Assembly: GCF_015714715.1 (NCBI RefSeq)
Contig: NZ_WAHS01000001.1
Span: forward strand, 62,001-126,000
DNA: 64,000 bases
Direction: 5' to 3'
Origin: Aestuariivirga litoralis
GTDB lineage: Bacteria > Pseudomonadota > Alphaproteobacteria > Rhizobiales > Aestuariivirgaceae
Below the pieces are notes generated by a model, which worked only from the letters and a program-made list of their open reading frames with translations, ran no database searches and was not told the DNA's origin. Of this stretch, positions 32,696 to 41,772 are shown piece by piece. Position numbers and translations under genes: made by a program. Within the stretch, counting starts at the first letter, position 1. Each line of letters starts with the position of its first letter.

Positions 32696-33840
32696 CGCGC
32701 AATAATTCGCTGATCTTCGGCGCCATCGTGGCGCTGGCCTGCTGCAATATCACGCTCGGCATGTCGATCCAGCTGATCCCGCTGGTGATGGACGCGCAGG
32801 GCGACAGCAAGACACTGATCGGCTTCAACACCACTGTGGGCCAGAGCGGACCCGTTCTGATGGGGCTGATCCTGCCGCTTTTGTCGCGGCATTTCTCGAC
32901 GCACAAGCTGGTGTTGACGGCCCTGATCACCATGATCGCCACGTTGGCCTGCTTTGCCTTTACCGCGCCGAAATGGGAATGGTTCGTGATCCGCTTTGTC
33001 ATGGGCCTCGCGATTTCAGTGATGTTTACCATCAGCGAAACCTGGATACAGGCGGCGGCCGATGACCGCACGCGGGCCCGGGTGATGGGGCTTTACATCA
33101 GCATCATGACGCTGAGCTTCGGTGTGGGGCCGCTGCTCATTCCGCTCACCGGCTTTGCCGGCCCGTGGCCGTGGCTTGCCGGCATGGTACCACTGCTGAT
33201 CGGATTGGGCTTCATGTCCACCCTCAAGGTGGAAAAGGAAGTGCATGCCGAGGCCTCATCCGGCTTCATTGCAACGGCATTGAAAGCACCACTCATCTTC
33301 ATCTGCGTGGGGGCCACCACGATTTTTGAATCAATCATGCTGAGCTTCTTTACGCTCTATGCGATTGCCAATGGCCGCTCGCTGGATCAGGCGGCGCTGC
33401 TGCTCAGCTTCGGCATCGCGGCGGGGCTGGTGTTCTTCTATCCGATCGGCTGGCTGGCCGATCACTGGTCACGCCGTGGCACGATCTGGCTGTGCGTAGT
33501 GGTGGCGATTGTGGGTTCATTGCTTCAGGCTTCGCTGATCAGCACGCTGGCCATCTGGCCGCTGATCCCGGTTTTGCGGGCAGGGGCGTTTGGCACTTAT
33601 CTCAACAGTTTTGCCATGCTGGGCGACACGTTCAAGGGCGCGGAACTGATCACTGCTGCTGCGGTGGTTTCGATCCTATGGGGCGTGGGTGGCGTGGTGG
33701 GCCCGCCAGTTGCCGGCTTTGCCATTGACCATGCCGGCAATTGGGTTCTGCCTTACGTAATGGCGGCGTGTTACCTGCCGGTGATTGCGGCGATGCTGCT
33801 GACGCGAGTCAATGTGAAAAAGCCATCCGCATCAATCTAA
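32680..33840 (+). CDS. MFS transporter (YcaD-like)
   Basis: A 386-residue major facilitator with about twelve helices in two halves. The sequence after helix 4, FTISETWIQAAADDRTRARVMGLY, cut here to its core SETWIQAAADDRTRARVMG, is typical of the YcaD-like branch of uncertain substrate. Starts are GTG 32680 or TTG 32692; the latter gives a TTGA overlap with the OsmC stop and is equally plausible. No dedicated catabolic neighbours are present. Confidence 0.85.
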   Translation: MADRLTRNNSLIFGAIVALACCNITLGMSIQLIPLVMDAQGDSKTLIGFNTTVGQSGPVLMGLILPLLSRHFSTHKLVLTALITMIATLACFAFTAPKWEWFVIRFVMGLAISVMFTISETWIQAAADDRTRARVMGLYISIMTLSFGVGPLLIPLTGFAGPWPWLAGMVPLLIGLGFMSTLKVEKEVHAEASSGFIATALKAPLIFICVGATTIFESIMLSFFTLYAIANGRSLDQAALLLSFGIAAGLVFFYPIGWLADHWSRRGTIWLCVVVAIVGSLLQASLISTLAIWPLIPVLRAGAFGTYLNSFAMLGDTFKGAELITAAAVVSILWGVGGVVGPPVAGFAIDHAGNWVLPYVMAACYLPVIAAMLLTRVNVKKPSASI

Positions 33841-34092
33841 ACCTGCTGCTCGGCAGTTCCAGCCATGAGTGGCTTGGTGAGGCAGCGGACGTTAAGATTC
33901 TTAACTCTTCGGTTGATGAGCCGCCGCGGCCCTAAACTTTGGTTCAACTAAACCTCAGTTCAATTGCTCCGCCGCAGATTTGCGAGTGTGGTGTGCCCAA
34001 GACATGCCGGGACATTTCCAATCGGTAATTTGTGCGCCACAGAAACGGCCACGAGTGCCGCCATATCCCCGTGCATCAGAACAGGATGAACA
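33841..34092. other. Intergenic region before the flavin redox module
   Basis: No credible gene. A perfect short inverted repeat, GTTAAG-ATT-CTTAAC, occupies 33891-33905 and could be a regulator site or weak hairpin. AT-rich sequence between 33935 and 33965 may hold the promoter for the FMN-binding operon, but I cannot fix -35/-10 boxes. AGGA about 7 nt before ATG 34093 serves as ribosome site. Confidence 0.4.
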
Positions 34093-34458
34093 ATGAAACT
34101 TGTGAAGCAAATTGCCGTTTTGGCGGGAAGCATCGCCGCTCTTTTTGGAAGCCAGTCGAAGGCCGCGCAACTCGCCGTGAAGGACGGCACCTTCGATGGC
34201 GCTGCCTATGACGCGTATTATGGGCCGGTGCAGGTTGAGCTTGTGATCAATGGTGGGCGCATCGTGAACGCCACGGCCCTGCAATCTCCCGACCACCGCA
34301 GGACGAGCGTTGCCATCAATAAACAGGCACTGCCGTATTTGCGGCAGGAAGTGATCCAGGCGCAAAGCGGGCGTGTCAATGCCGTATCGGGTGCAACCCT
34401 GACAAGCCGTGCCTATGCCAGTTCGGTGGCGGATGCGCTCCGGCAAGCTTCGCAATGA
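34093..34458 (+). CDS. Periplasmic FMN-binding domain protein
   Basis: A 121-residue secreted protein. The first ~24 residues form a signal peptide (IAVLAGSIAALFGSQSKAA). The rest is a single FMN_bind domain ending with AVSGATLTSRAY, the SGAT-type motif in which a Thr receives FMN covalently from ApbE. The ApbE gene follows with a 4-nt overlap and the membrane reductase gene comes next, so this protein is probably the periplasmic electron acceptor of a flavin-based electron transfer unit. Confidence 0.9.
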   Translation: MKLVKQIAVLAGSIAALFGSQSKAAQLAVKDGTFDGAAYDAYYGPVQVELVINGGRIVNATALQSPDHRRTSVAINKQALPYLRQEVIQAQSGRVNAVSGATLTSRAYASSVADALRQASQ

Positions 34459-35198
34459 ATGAAGACACGCGCATTGTGATGGGCATGCCCGTAGCGGTTT
34501 CTACCGTTGACGGAGGACAAGGCGACATTGACAGGATTTTCGACTGGTTCGGTGACGTGGATCAGCGGTTTTCGCTGTACAAGGCGGACAGCGAGATTAG
34601 CCGGTTCAATGCCGGAAAGACCAGCGCCAGTGCGTTGAGCGCGGACTTGCGTGACGTTCTCGATTTGGCGGAACGGACGCGCCAGGAAAGCCACGGCTAT
34701 TTCGATGCAGCACGGCCTTCGGGTGGTTGTGACCCAACGGGTATCGTCAAAGGCTGGGCGATCAAAAAGGCAGCACAGCTCTTCGATGCCATGGGAGTCA
34801 TGCATTATTGCATCAATGCGGGCGGCGACATCCAGTCCCAAGGGGTCAATGGTGACGGTGAGCCATGGCGCGTGGGGATCAGCAGCCCCTTTCAGTCCGG
34901 GCAAATCATCAAGATTCTTGCGCCCCGGGGCGCAGGCGTGGCCACATCGGGCAGCTATGTGAGGGGCCACCACATCTGGAACCCGCATGCGCCCGCCGCG
35001 AAACTGAGCGACATTGTGAGCATCACAGTTGTCGGCCGCGATATTCTCGAAGCCGATCGCTTCGCCACCGCTGCCTTCGCCATGGGCAAAGACGGCATCT
35101 ATTTCATTGAAGGGCTTCCCGGTGTGGAGGCTTATCAGATTGACGCATCCGGCGGCGCCATACAGACAAGCGCTTTCGACACATATGTGATTTCATGA
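34455..35198 (+). CDS. apbE: FAD:protein FMN transferase
   Basis: A 247-residue ApbE family enzyme that attaches FMN from FAD to Ser/Thr of target proteins. Visible family blocks are WFGDVDQRFSLYKADSEIS near residue 30, GIVKGWAIKKAAQLF and NAGGDIQSQG near residue 120, and ATSGSYVRGHH. No lipobox or clear signal peptide is seen at this start, unlike many ApbE proteins, so either flavinylation occurs before export or the export signal is missed. Overlaps of 4 nt on both sides tie it to its probable substrate (34093-34458) and to the membrane reductase. Confidence 0.92.
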   Translation: MNEDTRIVMGMPVAVSTVDGGQGDIDRIFDWFGDVDQRFSLYKADSEISRFNAGKTSASALSADLRDVLDLAERTRQESHGYFDAARPSGGCDPTGIVKGWAIKKAAQLFDAMGVMHYCINAGGDIQSQGVNGDGEPWRVGISSPFQSGQIIKILAPRGAGVATSGSYVRGHHIWNPHAPAAKLSDIVSITVVGRDILEADRFATAAFAMGKDGIYFIEGLPGVEAYQIDASGGAIQTSAFDTYVIS

Positions 35199-36721
35199 GT
35201 TTCCCCATGTTCCGTTTCATCGATGATTTCCTGAACCACACCACCATGTACAGGCTGGTGGTTTATTATGTGGGCGTGTTGCTGGCCCTTGATTTTGGCC
35301 TTGGTCTTGGCGGTTTGAGCCCTCACGATCCGGCGCAGCTCACATTTTCACTGGCCATCATCTGCATCAGCAGTTGGGTGACCAACAAGGCGCTTGCAGC
35401 ACTGCTCAGGATTCCGGCCAATGCCGAGTCAATCTGGATCACTGCCCTCATCATTGCCGTCATCATGGCCCCCGTGGGAAGCCAAGACTGGGCGGGCATG
35501 GCCGGGCTGGCTGGCGCATCAGCGGTAGGCATTGCCTCGAAATTCCTTTTGGCACTCAACCGCAAGCACATCTTCAATCCGGTGGCGGTGGGCGTGGTGT
35601 TTTCGGCCTATGTCATTGACAGCCCCGCCACCTGGTGGGTCGGTGGTTCGGTCTATCTGCTGCCTGCCGTGCTTCTGGGCGGCCTGCTGATCCTGAGAAA
35701 GCTGCAGCGTTTTGGCATGTTTGCAGCCTATATGGTTGCGCAGTTGCTGGTGATCGCAATGACTTCGGATCCCAGCCAATATTCGATGCTGTTGAACGAG
35801 ACATTCCTCTCGTCGCCGCTGCTGTTCCTCGGATTTGCCATGCTGACCGAGCCGCTGACGGCACCGACCGGTAAATGGCCGGCACTCGCATTCGGGGCGC
35901 TTGTCGGCGTGCTATCGGCGCCACCCCTGCATATTGGCGATTTTTATTTCTCGCCCGAATTGGCCCTGATGGTGGGCAATGTGTTGGCCTGGGCGACCAA
36001 TTCCAAGCACCGTTACCGGCTTGTGCTGCAGCGGATCGAGAGGACTGCCGCAGGTTGCTATGACTATGTATTTCAGTCCGACAGGCCGCTGCGCCACAGG
36101 CCTGGGCAATATATCGACTGGACCATGAATGTGGCCAAGGCGGACAGCCGTGGCAACCGCCGCACTTTCACCATTGCCTCTTCACCCGGGGAACGAGTGG
36201 TGCGGCTGGGTGTCAAATTCTATCCGCAGCCATCGGCCTACAAGCAGGCCATGCTGAACATGCGGCCCGGGCAGGTGGTCTATGGCGCGCAACTGGCGGG
36301 AGAATTTGTGCTTCCGGATACTGAGGAAAAACTCGCTTTCATTGCAGGCGGGATCGGCATTACGCCGTTCCGGTCTATGGTTGGGCATATGCTCGAAGAA
36401 CAGGACAAGCGGGATGTCACACTGTTCTATGGGAACAATTCGGCCGACGAGATTTCTTATTCGGAATTGTTCGACGCCGCCACGGATATGCTGAACTTCA
36501 AGACCGTCTATGCCGTTGCGGACAGTTCTGCATCCCACGGGCCATTCCACCGCGGCTTTATCGATGCGGCCCTGATTGCGCGCGAAATGCCCGACTACAT
36601 GGAGCGGGTGTTTTATATTTCCGGTCCGCGCAAGATGGTTCTCAGTTTCCAGAAGATCCTTGCGGAACTGGGCGTCAGCCGCTCCAAAATCAGAACCGAT
36701 TTCTTCCCGGGCTTTGCTTGA
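35195..36721 (+). CDS. RnfD/NqrB-like membrane domain fused to ferredoxin-reductase domain
   Basis: A 508-residue fusion. Residues about 15-270 contain eight or more helices resembling RnfD/NqrB (NRKHIFNPVAVGVVF; FAMLTEPLTAPTGKWPA). Residues about 275-505 form a ferredoxin-NADP reductase-type module: FAD motif RRTFTIASSPGE, nucleotide motif FIAGGIGITPF and the terminal YISGPRKMV. There is no [2Fe-2S] ferredoxin domain and no SGAT flavin site in the membrane part. The likely route is NAD(P)H to FAD on the inside, across the membrane part, to the flavinylated periplasmic partner encoded two genes upstream. The genes overlap by 4 nt. Confidence 0.88.
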   Translation: MSFPMFRFIDDFLNHTTMYRLVVYYVGVLLALDFGLGLGGLSPHDPAQLTFSLAIICISSWVTNKALAALLRIPANAESIWITALIIAVIMAPVGSQDWAGMAGLAGASAVGIASKFLLALNRKHIFNPVAVGVVFSAYVIDSPATWWVGGSVYLLPAVLLGGLLILRKLQRFGMFAAYMVAQLLVIAMTSDPSQYSMLLNETFLSSPLLFLGFAMLTEPLTAPTGKWPALAFGALVGVLSAPPLHIGDFYFSPELALMVGNVLAWATNSKHRYRLVLQRIERTAAGCYDYVFQSDRPLRHRPGQYIDWTMNVAKADSRGNRRTFTIASSPGERVVRLGVKFYPQPSAYKQAMLNMRPGQVVYGAQLAGEFVLPDTEEKLAFIAGGIGITPFRSMVGHMLEEQDKRDVTLFYGNNSADEISYSELFDAATDMLNFKTVYAVADSSASHGPFHRGFIDAALIAREMPDYMERVFYISGPRKMVLSFQKILAELGVSRSKIRTDFFPGFA

Positions 36722-36724
36722 GGA

Positions 36725-37510
36725 TCAGAGCTGCTTGATGATCTCCATCGCGGCTTGCGGGTTTCTGACCTTGTCGCCGCTGATCACATAGAAGAACACG
36801 TCACGCTTTTTGCCGTCGGGTTTGGCGGCTAGGTTTTCGTAGCCTTCGGGGATTTTGCCTTCGTGCCAGTCGGTGGCGCGGGTGGCCCATTTCCTCAGCA
36901 TGGGCTTTGAGTAGCCGAGCGGTTCCTTCTCCTTGGTGCCCATGATGCGGACATAGACGAAGTCTGCCGTCACATCATTGATCTGCGGGAAATCTGAATC
37001 GATGGAGGTGACGATGGCCATGTTGTGGTCTTTGGCCATCGCGATGAAATCCTTGTCGGCGAAGGCGGCGTTGCGCACTTCCAATGCGTGGCGCAGGGTG
37101 ACGCCGTCGACCGACTTGGGCAGCAGGCCCAAGAACTTGGCGAAATCATCCGGCTCGAATTTCTTGTATTCGGAAAATTGGTAATTGATCGGGCCCAGCT
37201 TCTTTCCGAGCTTGGCCACGCCGCTTTCGAAAAACTTCTCGATGGAAGGTGCAGCTTCCGCCAAAATCTTGCGGTTGGTTGCAAAACGCGGGGCTTTTAC
37301 CGAGAAAACGAAATCATCCGGCGTCTCGTCATGCCATTTCTGGAATGTGTCGGGCTTTTGCGAGCCGTAATAGGTCGAGTTGATCTCGATCGACGTGACA
37401 TGCTCGGAGGCATATTTCAGCTCCAGCTTCTGGCTGAGTCCTTTGGGATAAAACGTGCCGCGCCATTCTTCAAAATTCCAGCCGCCAATGCCCACCCGGA
37501 TTTTTGCCAT
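36725..37510 (-). CDS. DUF72 domain-containing protein
   Basis: A 261-residue protein of the DUF72 (YecE-like) family, a TIM-barrel-like group without assigned chemistry. Typical blocks are VGIGGWNFEEWRGTFYPKG at the N-terminus, TSIEINSTYYGSQKP and FSVKAPRFATN. It is convergent with the redox operon (3 nt between stops) and is a single gene divergent from lemA. Confidence 0.9.
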   Translation of the reverse strand: MAKIRVGIGGWNFEEWRGTFYPKGLSQKLELKYASEHVTSIEINSTYYGSQKPDTFQKWHDETPDDFVFSVKAPRFATNRKILAEAAPSIEKFFESGVAKLGKKLGPINYQFSEYKKFEPDDFAKFLGLLPKSVDGVTLRHALEVRNAAFADKDFIAMAKDHNMAIVTSIDSDFPQINDVTADFVYVRIMGTKEKEPLGYSKPMLRKWATRATDWHEGKIPEGYENLAAKPDGKKRDVFFYVISGDKVRNPQAAMEIIKQL

Positions 37511-37600
37511 TTCATTCTCCTGTTTGCCAGCCTAACACGGCTTCTTGATTTTGTGACACGGCATCATCATATTGCGCCGGTCAAAAGGGAGACACCCGTT

Positions 37601-38221
37601 ATGCGCATTTTGAATTTGGCTGCCGTGGCTTTGATGGCGGTGTTTCTGGCCGGTTGCGGCATCAACAATATTCCGACCTATGACCAGGCGATGAAGGGCC
37701 GGTGGGGCGAGGTGGAAAACCAATATCAACGCCGTGCTGATCTGGTGCCCAATCTGGTGGAAACGGTGAAGGGCTATGCCGCGCAAGAAAAGGATGTGCT
37801 GACCGCTGTTGTCGAGGCGCGCGCCAAAGCCACGTCAATCCAGCTGTCGCCCGATATCATCAACAACCCCGAAGAGTTTGCCAAATACCAGGCCGCGCAA
37901 GGCCAGCTTTCCCAAGCGCTGGGCAAGCTGCTGTCGATCACTGAAAACTATCCGGATCTGAAATCCAACGCGAACTTCCTGGCGCTGCAGAGCCAGCTGG
38001 AAGGGACGGAAAACCGCATTGCCGTGGCCCGCAAGGATTATATCGACGCGGTGCAGACCTATAATACCGAGCTCGTCACATTCCCTGGCAGCATCTGGGC
38101 CAGCCAGTATTATGGCGGCCAGTACAAGCCGGCCGCAACATTCTCTGCGACCGCAGGTTCCGAGGCACCGCCGAAAGTTGATTTCGGCACCGACAAGACC
38201 AAGTCCAGCACAGGCGGCTAA
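37601..38221 (+). CDS. LemA family lipoprotein-like protein
   Basis: A 206-residue LemA protein. The N-terminus has a signal sequence with lipobox LAGC at residues 16-19, then the family block NQYQRRADLVPNLVETVKGY. The body is a helical bundle. The start is ATG 37601 with AGGGAGA about 10 nt upstream; the frame is open further upstream only as antisense of DUF72. LemA is commonly encoded with TPM-domain proteins, as here, and the trio probably forms an envelope complex of unknown role. Confidence 0.92.
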   Translation: MRILNLAAVALMAVFLAGCGINNIPTYDQAMKGRWGEVENQYQRRADLVPNLVETVKGYAAQEKDVLTAVVEARAKATSIQLSPDIINNPEEFAKYQAAQGQLSQALGKLLSITENYPDLKSNANFLALQSQLEGTENRIAVARKDYIDAVQTYNTELVTFPGSIWASQYYGGQYKPAATFSATAGSEAPPKVDFGTDKTKSSTGG

Positions 38222-38225
38222 ACAC

Positions 38226-38972
38226 ATGCACGGCTTGAGGGCTGCGCTCTTTGCCGTCATGGCTTTTGCCATGGCGGCGTTTGCGTTCGCGGCCACCAAC
38301 TATCCGGCCCTCACCGGCCGCGTAGTGGATCAGGCGGGCATTCTCACTTCAGACCAGAACACGATCCTCACCAATCGCCTGCGCGATTTTGAAACCAATA
38401 CCGGGCACCAGATGGCGGTGGCGATCATCAGCTCGCTGGAGGGCAACGACATTGCGCCCTATGCCAACACCCTGTTCCGCAATTGGCAACTGGGCTCCAA
38501 AGAGAAGAATGATGGCGTGCTCATTCTGCTCTCTGTCACCGAGCGCAAGGTGCGGATCGAAGTGGGCTATGGACTGGAAGGCGATCTCACTGACGCCATG
38601 TCATCCGTCATCATCAATCACACGATGGTGCCGCGCTTCAAGGCGGGGGATTATTTCAGCGGGCTTTATTCGGGCGTGGACGACATTGAGAAAGTGGTGT
38701 CGGGCCAAGGCGAGCAGGTTCAGCAGGCCGCGCAGAACCAGACGCTAAGCGAAACTGATATCGACAACCTTTTCTTCTTCATCATCGTTTTTCTGTTTGT
38801 GGGCATCATCATCTACAACGCTATGCGCGGCGGGCGCGGCATCAATATTACCACGTCGAGCGGTGGCGGCTCGTGGAGCAGTGGCGGCGGTGGCTTCAGC
38901 AGCGGCGGGGGCGGCGGATTTTCAGGTGGCGGCGGCAGCTCGGGCGGCGGCGGCTCCTCGGGGAGCTGGTAG
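38226..38972 (+). CDS. TPM domain protein, YgcG-like
   Basis: A 248-residue secreted/membrane protein. A signal peptide spans the first ~22 residues. The TPM domain follows (VVDQAGILTSDQ near residue 35; LEGNDIAPYANTLFRNWQLG; VGYGLEGDLTDAMS near 118). One helix near residues 180-200 (LFFFIIVFLFVGIIIYNAMR) anchors it, leaving a cytoplasmic or periplasmic tail of GGGGS-type repeats ending in GSW. The Gly/Ser tail is typical of YgcG homologues. It starts 4 nt after the lemA stop. Confidence 0.92.
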   Translation: MHGLRAALFAVMAFAMAAFAFAATNYPALTGRVVDQAGILTSDQNTILTNRLRDFETNTGHQMAVAIISSLEGNDIAPYANTLFRNWQLGSKEKNDGVLILLSVTERKVRIEVGYGLEGDLTDAMSSVIINHTMVPRFKAGDYFSGLYSGVDDIEKVVSGQGEQVQQAAQNQTLSETDIDNLFFFIIVFLFVGIIIYNAMRGGRGINITTSSGGGSWSSGGGGFSSGGGGGFSGGGGSSGGGGSSGSW

Positions 38973-38974
38973 CC

Positions 38975-39634
38975 ATGATCCGTGGTTTGAGATTTCTGGG
39001 ACATGATCTGTCGGCGAGTGAGCACCTCAAGGTTTCTGAGGCGATCACCGCGGCGGAGAAGCATACATCGGGCGAAATCGTGGTGGTCGCGGCGCGGCAG
39101 AGCGATGACTATGTGCATGTGCCGATCCACATTGCTACCGCACTCGCGCTGGCCTCGCCACTGGCCATTCCCCTGTTGGAGCGCCTCACGCCGTGGTCAG
39201 CGATTTCGGTGCATCAGTTTTTCCTGTTCCAGCTGGGCATCTTCATCGTGGTTGCTTTGCTGCTGAGCCTGCCGGTGCTGCGCTACACGGTGACGCCGAA
39301 AAAGCTGATGCATAAATATGCGCATCGCAATGCCACAGCGCAGTTCCTGGCGCGCAACATGAGCGCCACGCGCGGGCGCACCGGTGTGCTGATTTTTGTC
39401 TCGCTGCTGGAACGCTATGTGGAAGTGATCGGCGACCGGGAGATCGCCGCGAAACTGACGCAGAAGGACTGGCAGAAAATCGTCGATGAAATGCTGCCGC
39501 TCCTGCGCGAGAAGAAGACCGCCGAAGCATTGGTCCTGGCGGTGGAACGCTGCGGCGGGCTACTGGCCCAGCATTTTCCTCCGTCAAAAGCCAATCCCAA
39601 CGAGATTGCGGACCATTTCATCGTTCTGGACTAG
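38975..39634 (+). CDS. TPM domain membrane protein (second)
   Basis: A 219-residue protein with an N-terminal half-TPM domain (AAEKHTSGEIVVVAARQS), two helices around residues 55-110 and a C-terminal part containing LIFVSLLERYVEVIGDREI, the family's second block. It starts 2 nt after the previous stop, closing the LemA-TPM-TPM operon. Function is unknown; TPM proteins have been linked to photosystem repair phosphatase activity in plants, but that cannot be transferred here. Confidence 0.88.
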   Translation: MIRGLRFLGHDLSASEHLKVSEAITAAEKHTSGEIVVVAARQSDDYVHVPIHIATALALASPLAIPLLERLTPWSAISVHQFFLFQLGIFIVVALLLSLPVLRYTVTPKKLMHKYAHRNATAQFLARNMSATRGRTGVLIFVSLLERYVEVIGDREIAAKLTQKDWQKIVDEMLPLLREKKTAEALVLAVERCGGLLAQHFPPSKANPNEIADHFIVLD

Positions 39635-39704
39635 CGCTTTGCCAATTTTGGCTTGATTTAGCCTGAAGTTCCGTGCTTTTTGCACAACCTTGGGGAGATC
39701 AAAG

Positions 39705-40400
39705 ATGAAGAGTCGCAAGGGGTTTTTGACCGTTCTGGCTGGGGCCACGGCGTTGAGCCTGTTGGCTGTGCCTGCTGGGGCTTCCGGCAATTTCTTTGAT
39801 TTTCTGAAGGGGCGCGAGCAGCCGGAGGTGGTTTACAAACCCGCGCCGGCCAAGGCCCGCAAGCACGCTTCGATCAAAAAGCATGGCAAGCGTGTTCAGG
39901 TTGCCAGTGTGGCAACGACACAGGATGTCGTGCCTGCCTATAAGGGTGCGGAGATTGTGAACTATGTCACGCCGGAAGTGCCCGGCACGCTGATCATCCG
40001 CACCCAGGAACGCGCGCTGTACCGCATTCTGGGTGACGGCAAGGCGATGCGTTATCTGGTGGCCGTGGGCAAGGAAGGATTCTCCTGGGCTGGCACGGCA
40101 CGGGTGGGCGCCAAGGCCGTGAACCCGCGCTGGACACCGCCGCCGGAAATGATCCGCCGCACGCCGAAATATGCCAAGTGGAAGCACGGCATGCCGGGTG
40201 GCGTGGCCTATAATCCGCTGGGGCCGCGCGCCATGTATCTCTACACCGACAAGGGCGACACTGGTTTCCGCATCCACGGCACCATCCATCCGGAATCAAT
40301 CGGCCATGCCGCATCGTCGGGCTGCATCCGCATGCTGAATGCGGAAGTGATCGAACTCTTCGGTGACACCAAGGTGGGCACGAAGGTTATCGTGATCTGA
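39705..40400 (+). CDS. L,D-transpeptidase (YkuD family)
   Basis: A 231-residue periplasmic enzyme that makes 3-3 peptidoglycan crosslinks or attaches proteins to peptidoglycan. A signal peptide covers about residues 1-26 (VLAGATALSLLAVPAGA). A basic Lys/Ala linker follows, then the YkuD domain with its catalytic motif RIHGTIHPESIG and the Cys in SSGCIRML. The start is ATG 39705, preceded by GGGGAG with 7 nt spacing. A hairpin terminator lies 21 nt after the stop. Confidence 0.93.
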   Translation: MKSRKGFLTVLAGATALSLLAVPAGASGNFFDFLKGREQPEVVYKPAPAKARKHASIKKHGKRVQVASVATTQDVVPAYKGAEIVNYVTPEVPGTLIIRTQERALYRILGDGKAMRYLVAVGKEGFSWAGTARVGAKAVNPRWTPPPEMIRRTPKYAKWKHGMPGGVAYNPLGPRAMYLYTDKGDTGFRIHGTIHPESIGHAASSGCIRMLNAEVIELFGDTKVGTKVIVI

Positions 40401-40421
40401 GAGCGCTCGACGCTTGCGCGA

Positions 40422-40447
40422 TTTTGACTTTCTGAGGAAAGTCAAAA
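40422..40447. terminator. Bidirectional terminator between convergent genes
   Basis: TTTTGACTTT and AAAGTCAAAA form a perfect 10-bp stem with loop CTGAGG. The A/T ends give a U-run in either direction, fitting the convergent L,D-transpeptidase and extensin-like genes. Confidence 0.75.
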
Positions 40448-40451
40448 CGCT

Positions 40452-41204
40452 TCAATGACACCCGCGCCAGAAGCCCATATCGACATGGAAGTGATCTTCG
40501 TGATCACTGTTATAATCCGGGCTCAGCACCATGTTGAAATATTGGCATAGTCCGCTATGGATCTCGTGCAGGAATCGCGCCTCTTGAGAATTGCCATTCC
40601 AGTTGCGCTTCACGGTGATGGCCTTGCCACCGGACAACACTAAGCCTGAAATATCAAACGCATTGGCGGTGGCATGCTGGCTCAGATGGCTTGAGCCAGC
40701 AATGTTGCGGCAATTGTAAGAACCAAAATGGGTGATGTTGGTGACCGGCTTGCCGAAATAACGGCGCGCGGCCGGCTGCACCACATGACGCTCCCACATA
40801 TAAAGCCGCGCTTCGATGTTGCAGCGGGTCTGTTCCGGGTGAAGCCTGGCGGTGGAAAGCCGGCTCATTATCACAGTGTCTTCCAGGTGGCAGGCCTTGG
40901 TGGGATTGCTGGGCGGCAGCAATACGGCCTCCAGACCCGCCTTGCTCAGGGCGCCGGAGCAGGATGCGCCGTCAATGTCGAGCAGCTTCAGTTTTGTATC
41001 AGTGAGCCAGTAGGGCTTTTCGCGCAAATCCGGCGCCACCAGCGGATCGTAGCGCGGGGGCAGGGTGATGATGCCGAGGCGAGACAGCATCAGCGCCAGC
41101 ATCAGGAGGGCGACCAGTGCGATGATCAGCGTTGCGGGATTGAGTCTCTTTCTCAACGCGTTGTTTTCCCCTTTTGCAGCGAGGCCCGGTTTTGAGCAGC
41201 GCAA
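40452..41204 (-). CDS. Extensin-like family protein
   Basis: About 250 residues with one N-terminal membrane anchor (residues about 25-45) and an extensin-like C-terminal domain. The zinc-peptidase-like residues are visible in HLSQHATANAFDISG and EDHFHVDMG. This domain is common in Hyphomicrobiales and probably acts on the cell wall in the periplasm. The first in-frame start is TTG 41204; TTG 41156, preceded by GGGGA, would give 234 residues and is equally likely. Confidence 0.85.
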   Translation of the reverse strand: MRCSKPGLAAKGENNALRKRLNPATLIIALVALLMLALMLSRLGIITLPPRYDPLVAPDLREKPYWLTDTKLKLLDIDGASCSGALSKAGLEAVLLPPSNPTKACHLEDTVIMSRLSTARLHPEQTRCNIEARLYMWERHVVQPAARRYFGKPVTNITHFGSYNCRNIAGSSHLSQHATANAFDISGLVLSGGKAITVKRNWNGNSQEARFLHEIHSGLCQYFNMVLSPDYNSDHEDHFHVDMGFWRGCH

Positions 41205-41352
41205 GCGGGCCGGATCAAGGCGGAATTTTCCGATAAATGCACTCGGCTATTGTACTGTCATCAAACGGAAACTTGTGCATGGCTGATGTGCGGGGAGGGG
41301 TGCGGCACATGTTGCGCTTTCAAGCCAATGCTGCACCCGCTAATAAGACAGT

Positions 41353-41772
41353 ATGGATACGAACAAGGCCATGCCACCACCGACCTCGGGCCGCGCCCGG
41401 CCCCTCTCCCCGCATCTCCAGATTTACCGCCCGATGCTTTCGACCGCGATGTCGATCTTCCACCGCATCACCGGCACGGCTCTGGCGTTTGGTATGCTGG
41501 TGCTCGTCGGCTGGCTTTTGGCGGCCTCCATGTCCGATGGTTGCTTTGCTCTTATTGAAGGCTTTTTTTATAACTGGTTCGGGCGGCTGGTGCTGTTCGG
41601 TTTCACCTGGGCGCTGATCCATCATGCGCTGGGTGGCCTGCGCCATTTCGTGTGGGACACGGGGCGCGGCTTTGCGCTCAATCATGTTGAATGGCTGGTG
41701 CGCGCCAATGTGATCGGTTCGATCGTGATCACATTGCTGATCTGGGTCATTGGTTACGGAGTGCGCGGATGA
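41353..41772 (+). CDS. sdhC: Succinate dehydrogenase cytochrome b556 subunit
   Basis: A 139-residue membrane anchor of complex II with three helices. The family signature RPLSPHLQIYRPMLSTAMSI is near residue 17 and the heme-ligand His lies in WALIHHALGGLRHFVWD. It starts the sdhCDAB operon. The 148 nt before it should hold the promoter; I see no box I would defend. It overlaps sdhD by 4 nt. Confidence 0.95.
   Translation: MDTNKAMPPPTSGRARPLSPHLQIYRPMLSTAMSIFHRITGTALAFGMLVLVGWLLAASMSDGCFALIEGFFYNWFGRLVLFGFTWALIHHALGGLRHFVWDTGRGFALNHVEWLVRANVIGSIVITLLIWVIGYGVRG

Noticed and set aside
38873-38970. A DNA repeat array or low-complexity mobile element
   Set aside because: The repeated GGC/AGC codons encode the normal Gly/Ser tail of a YgcG-type protein.
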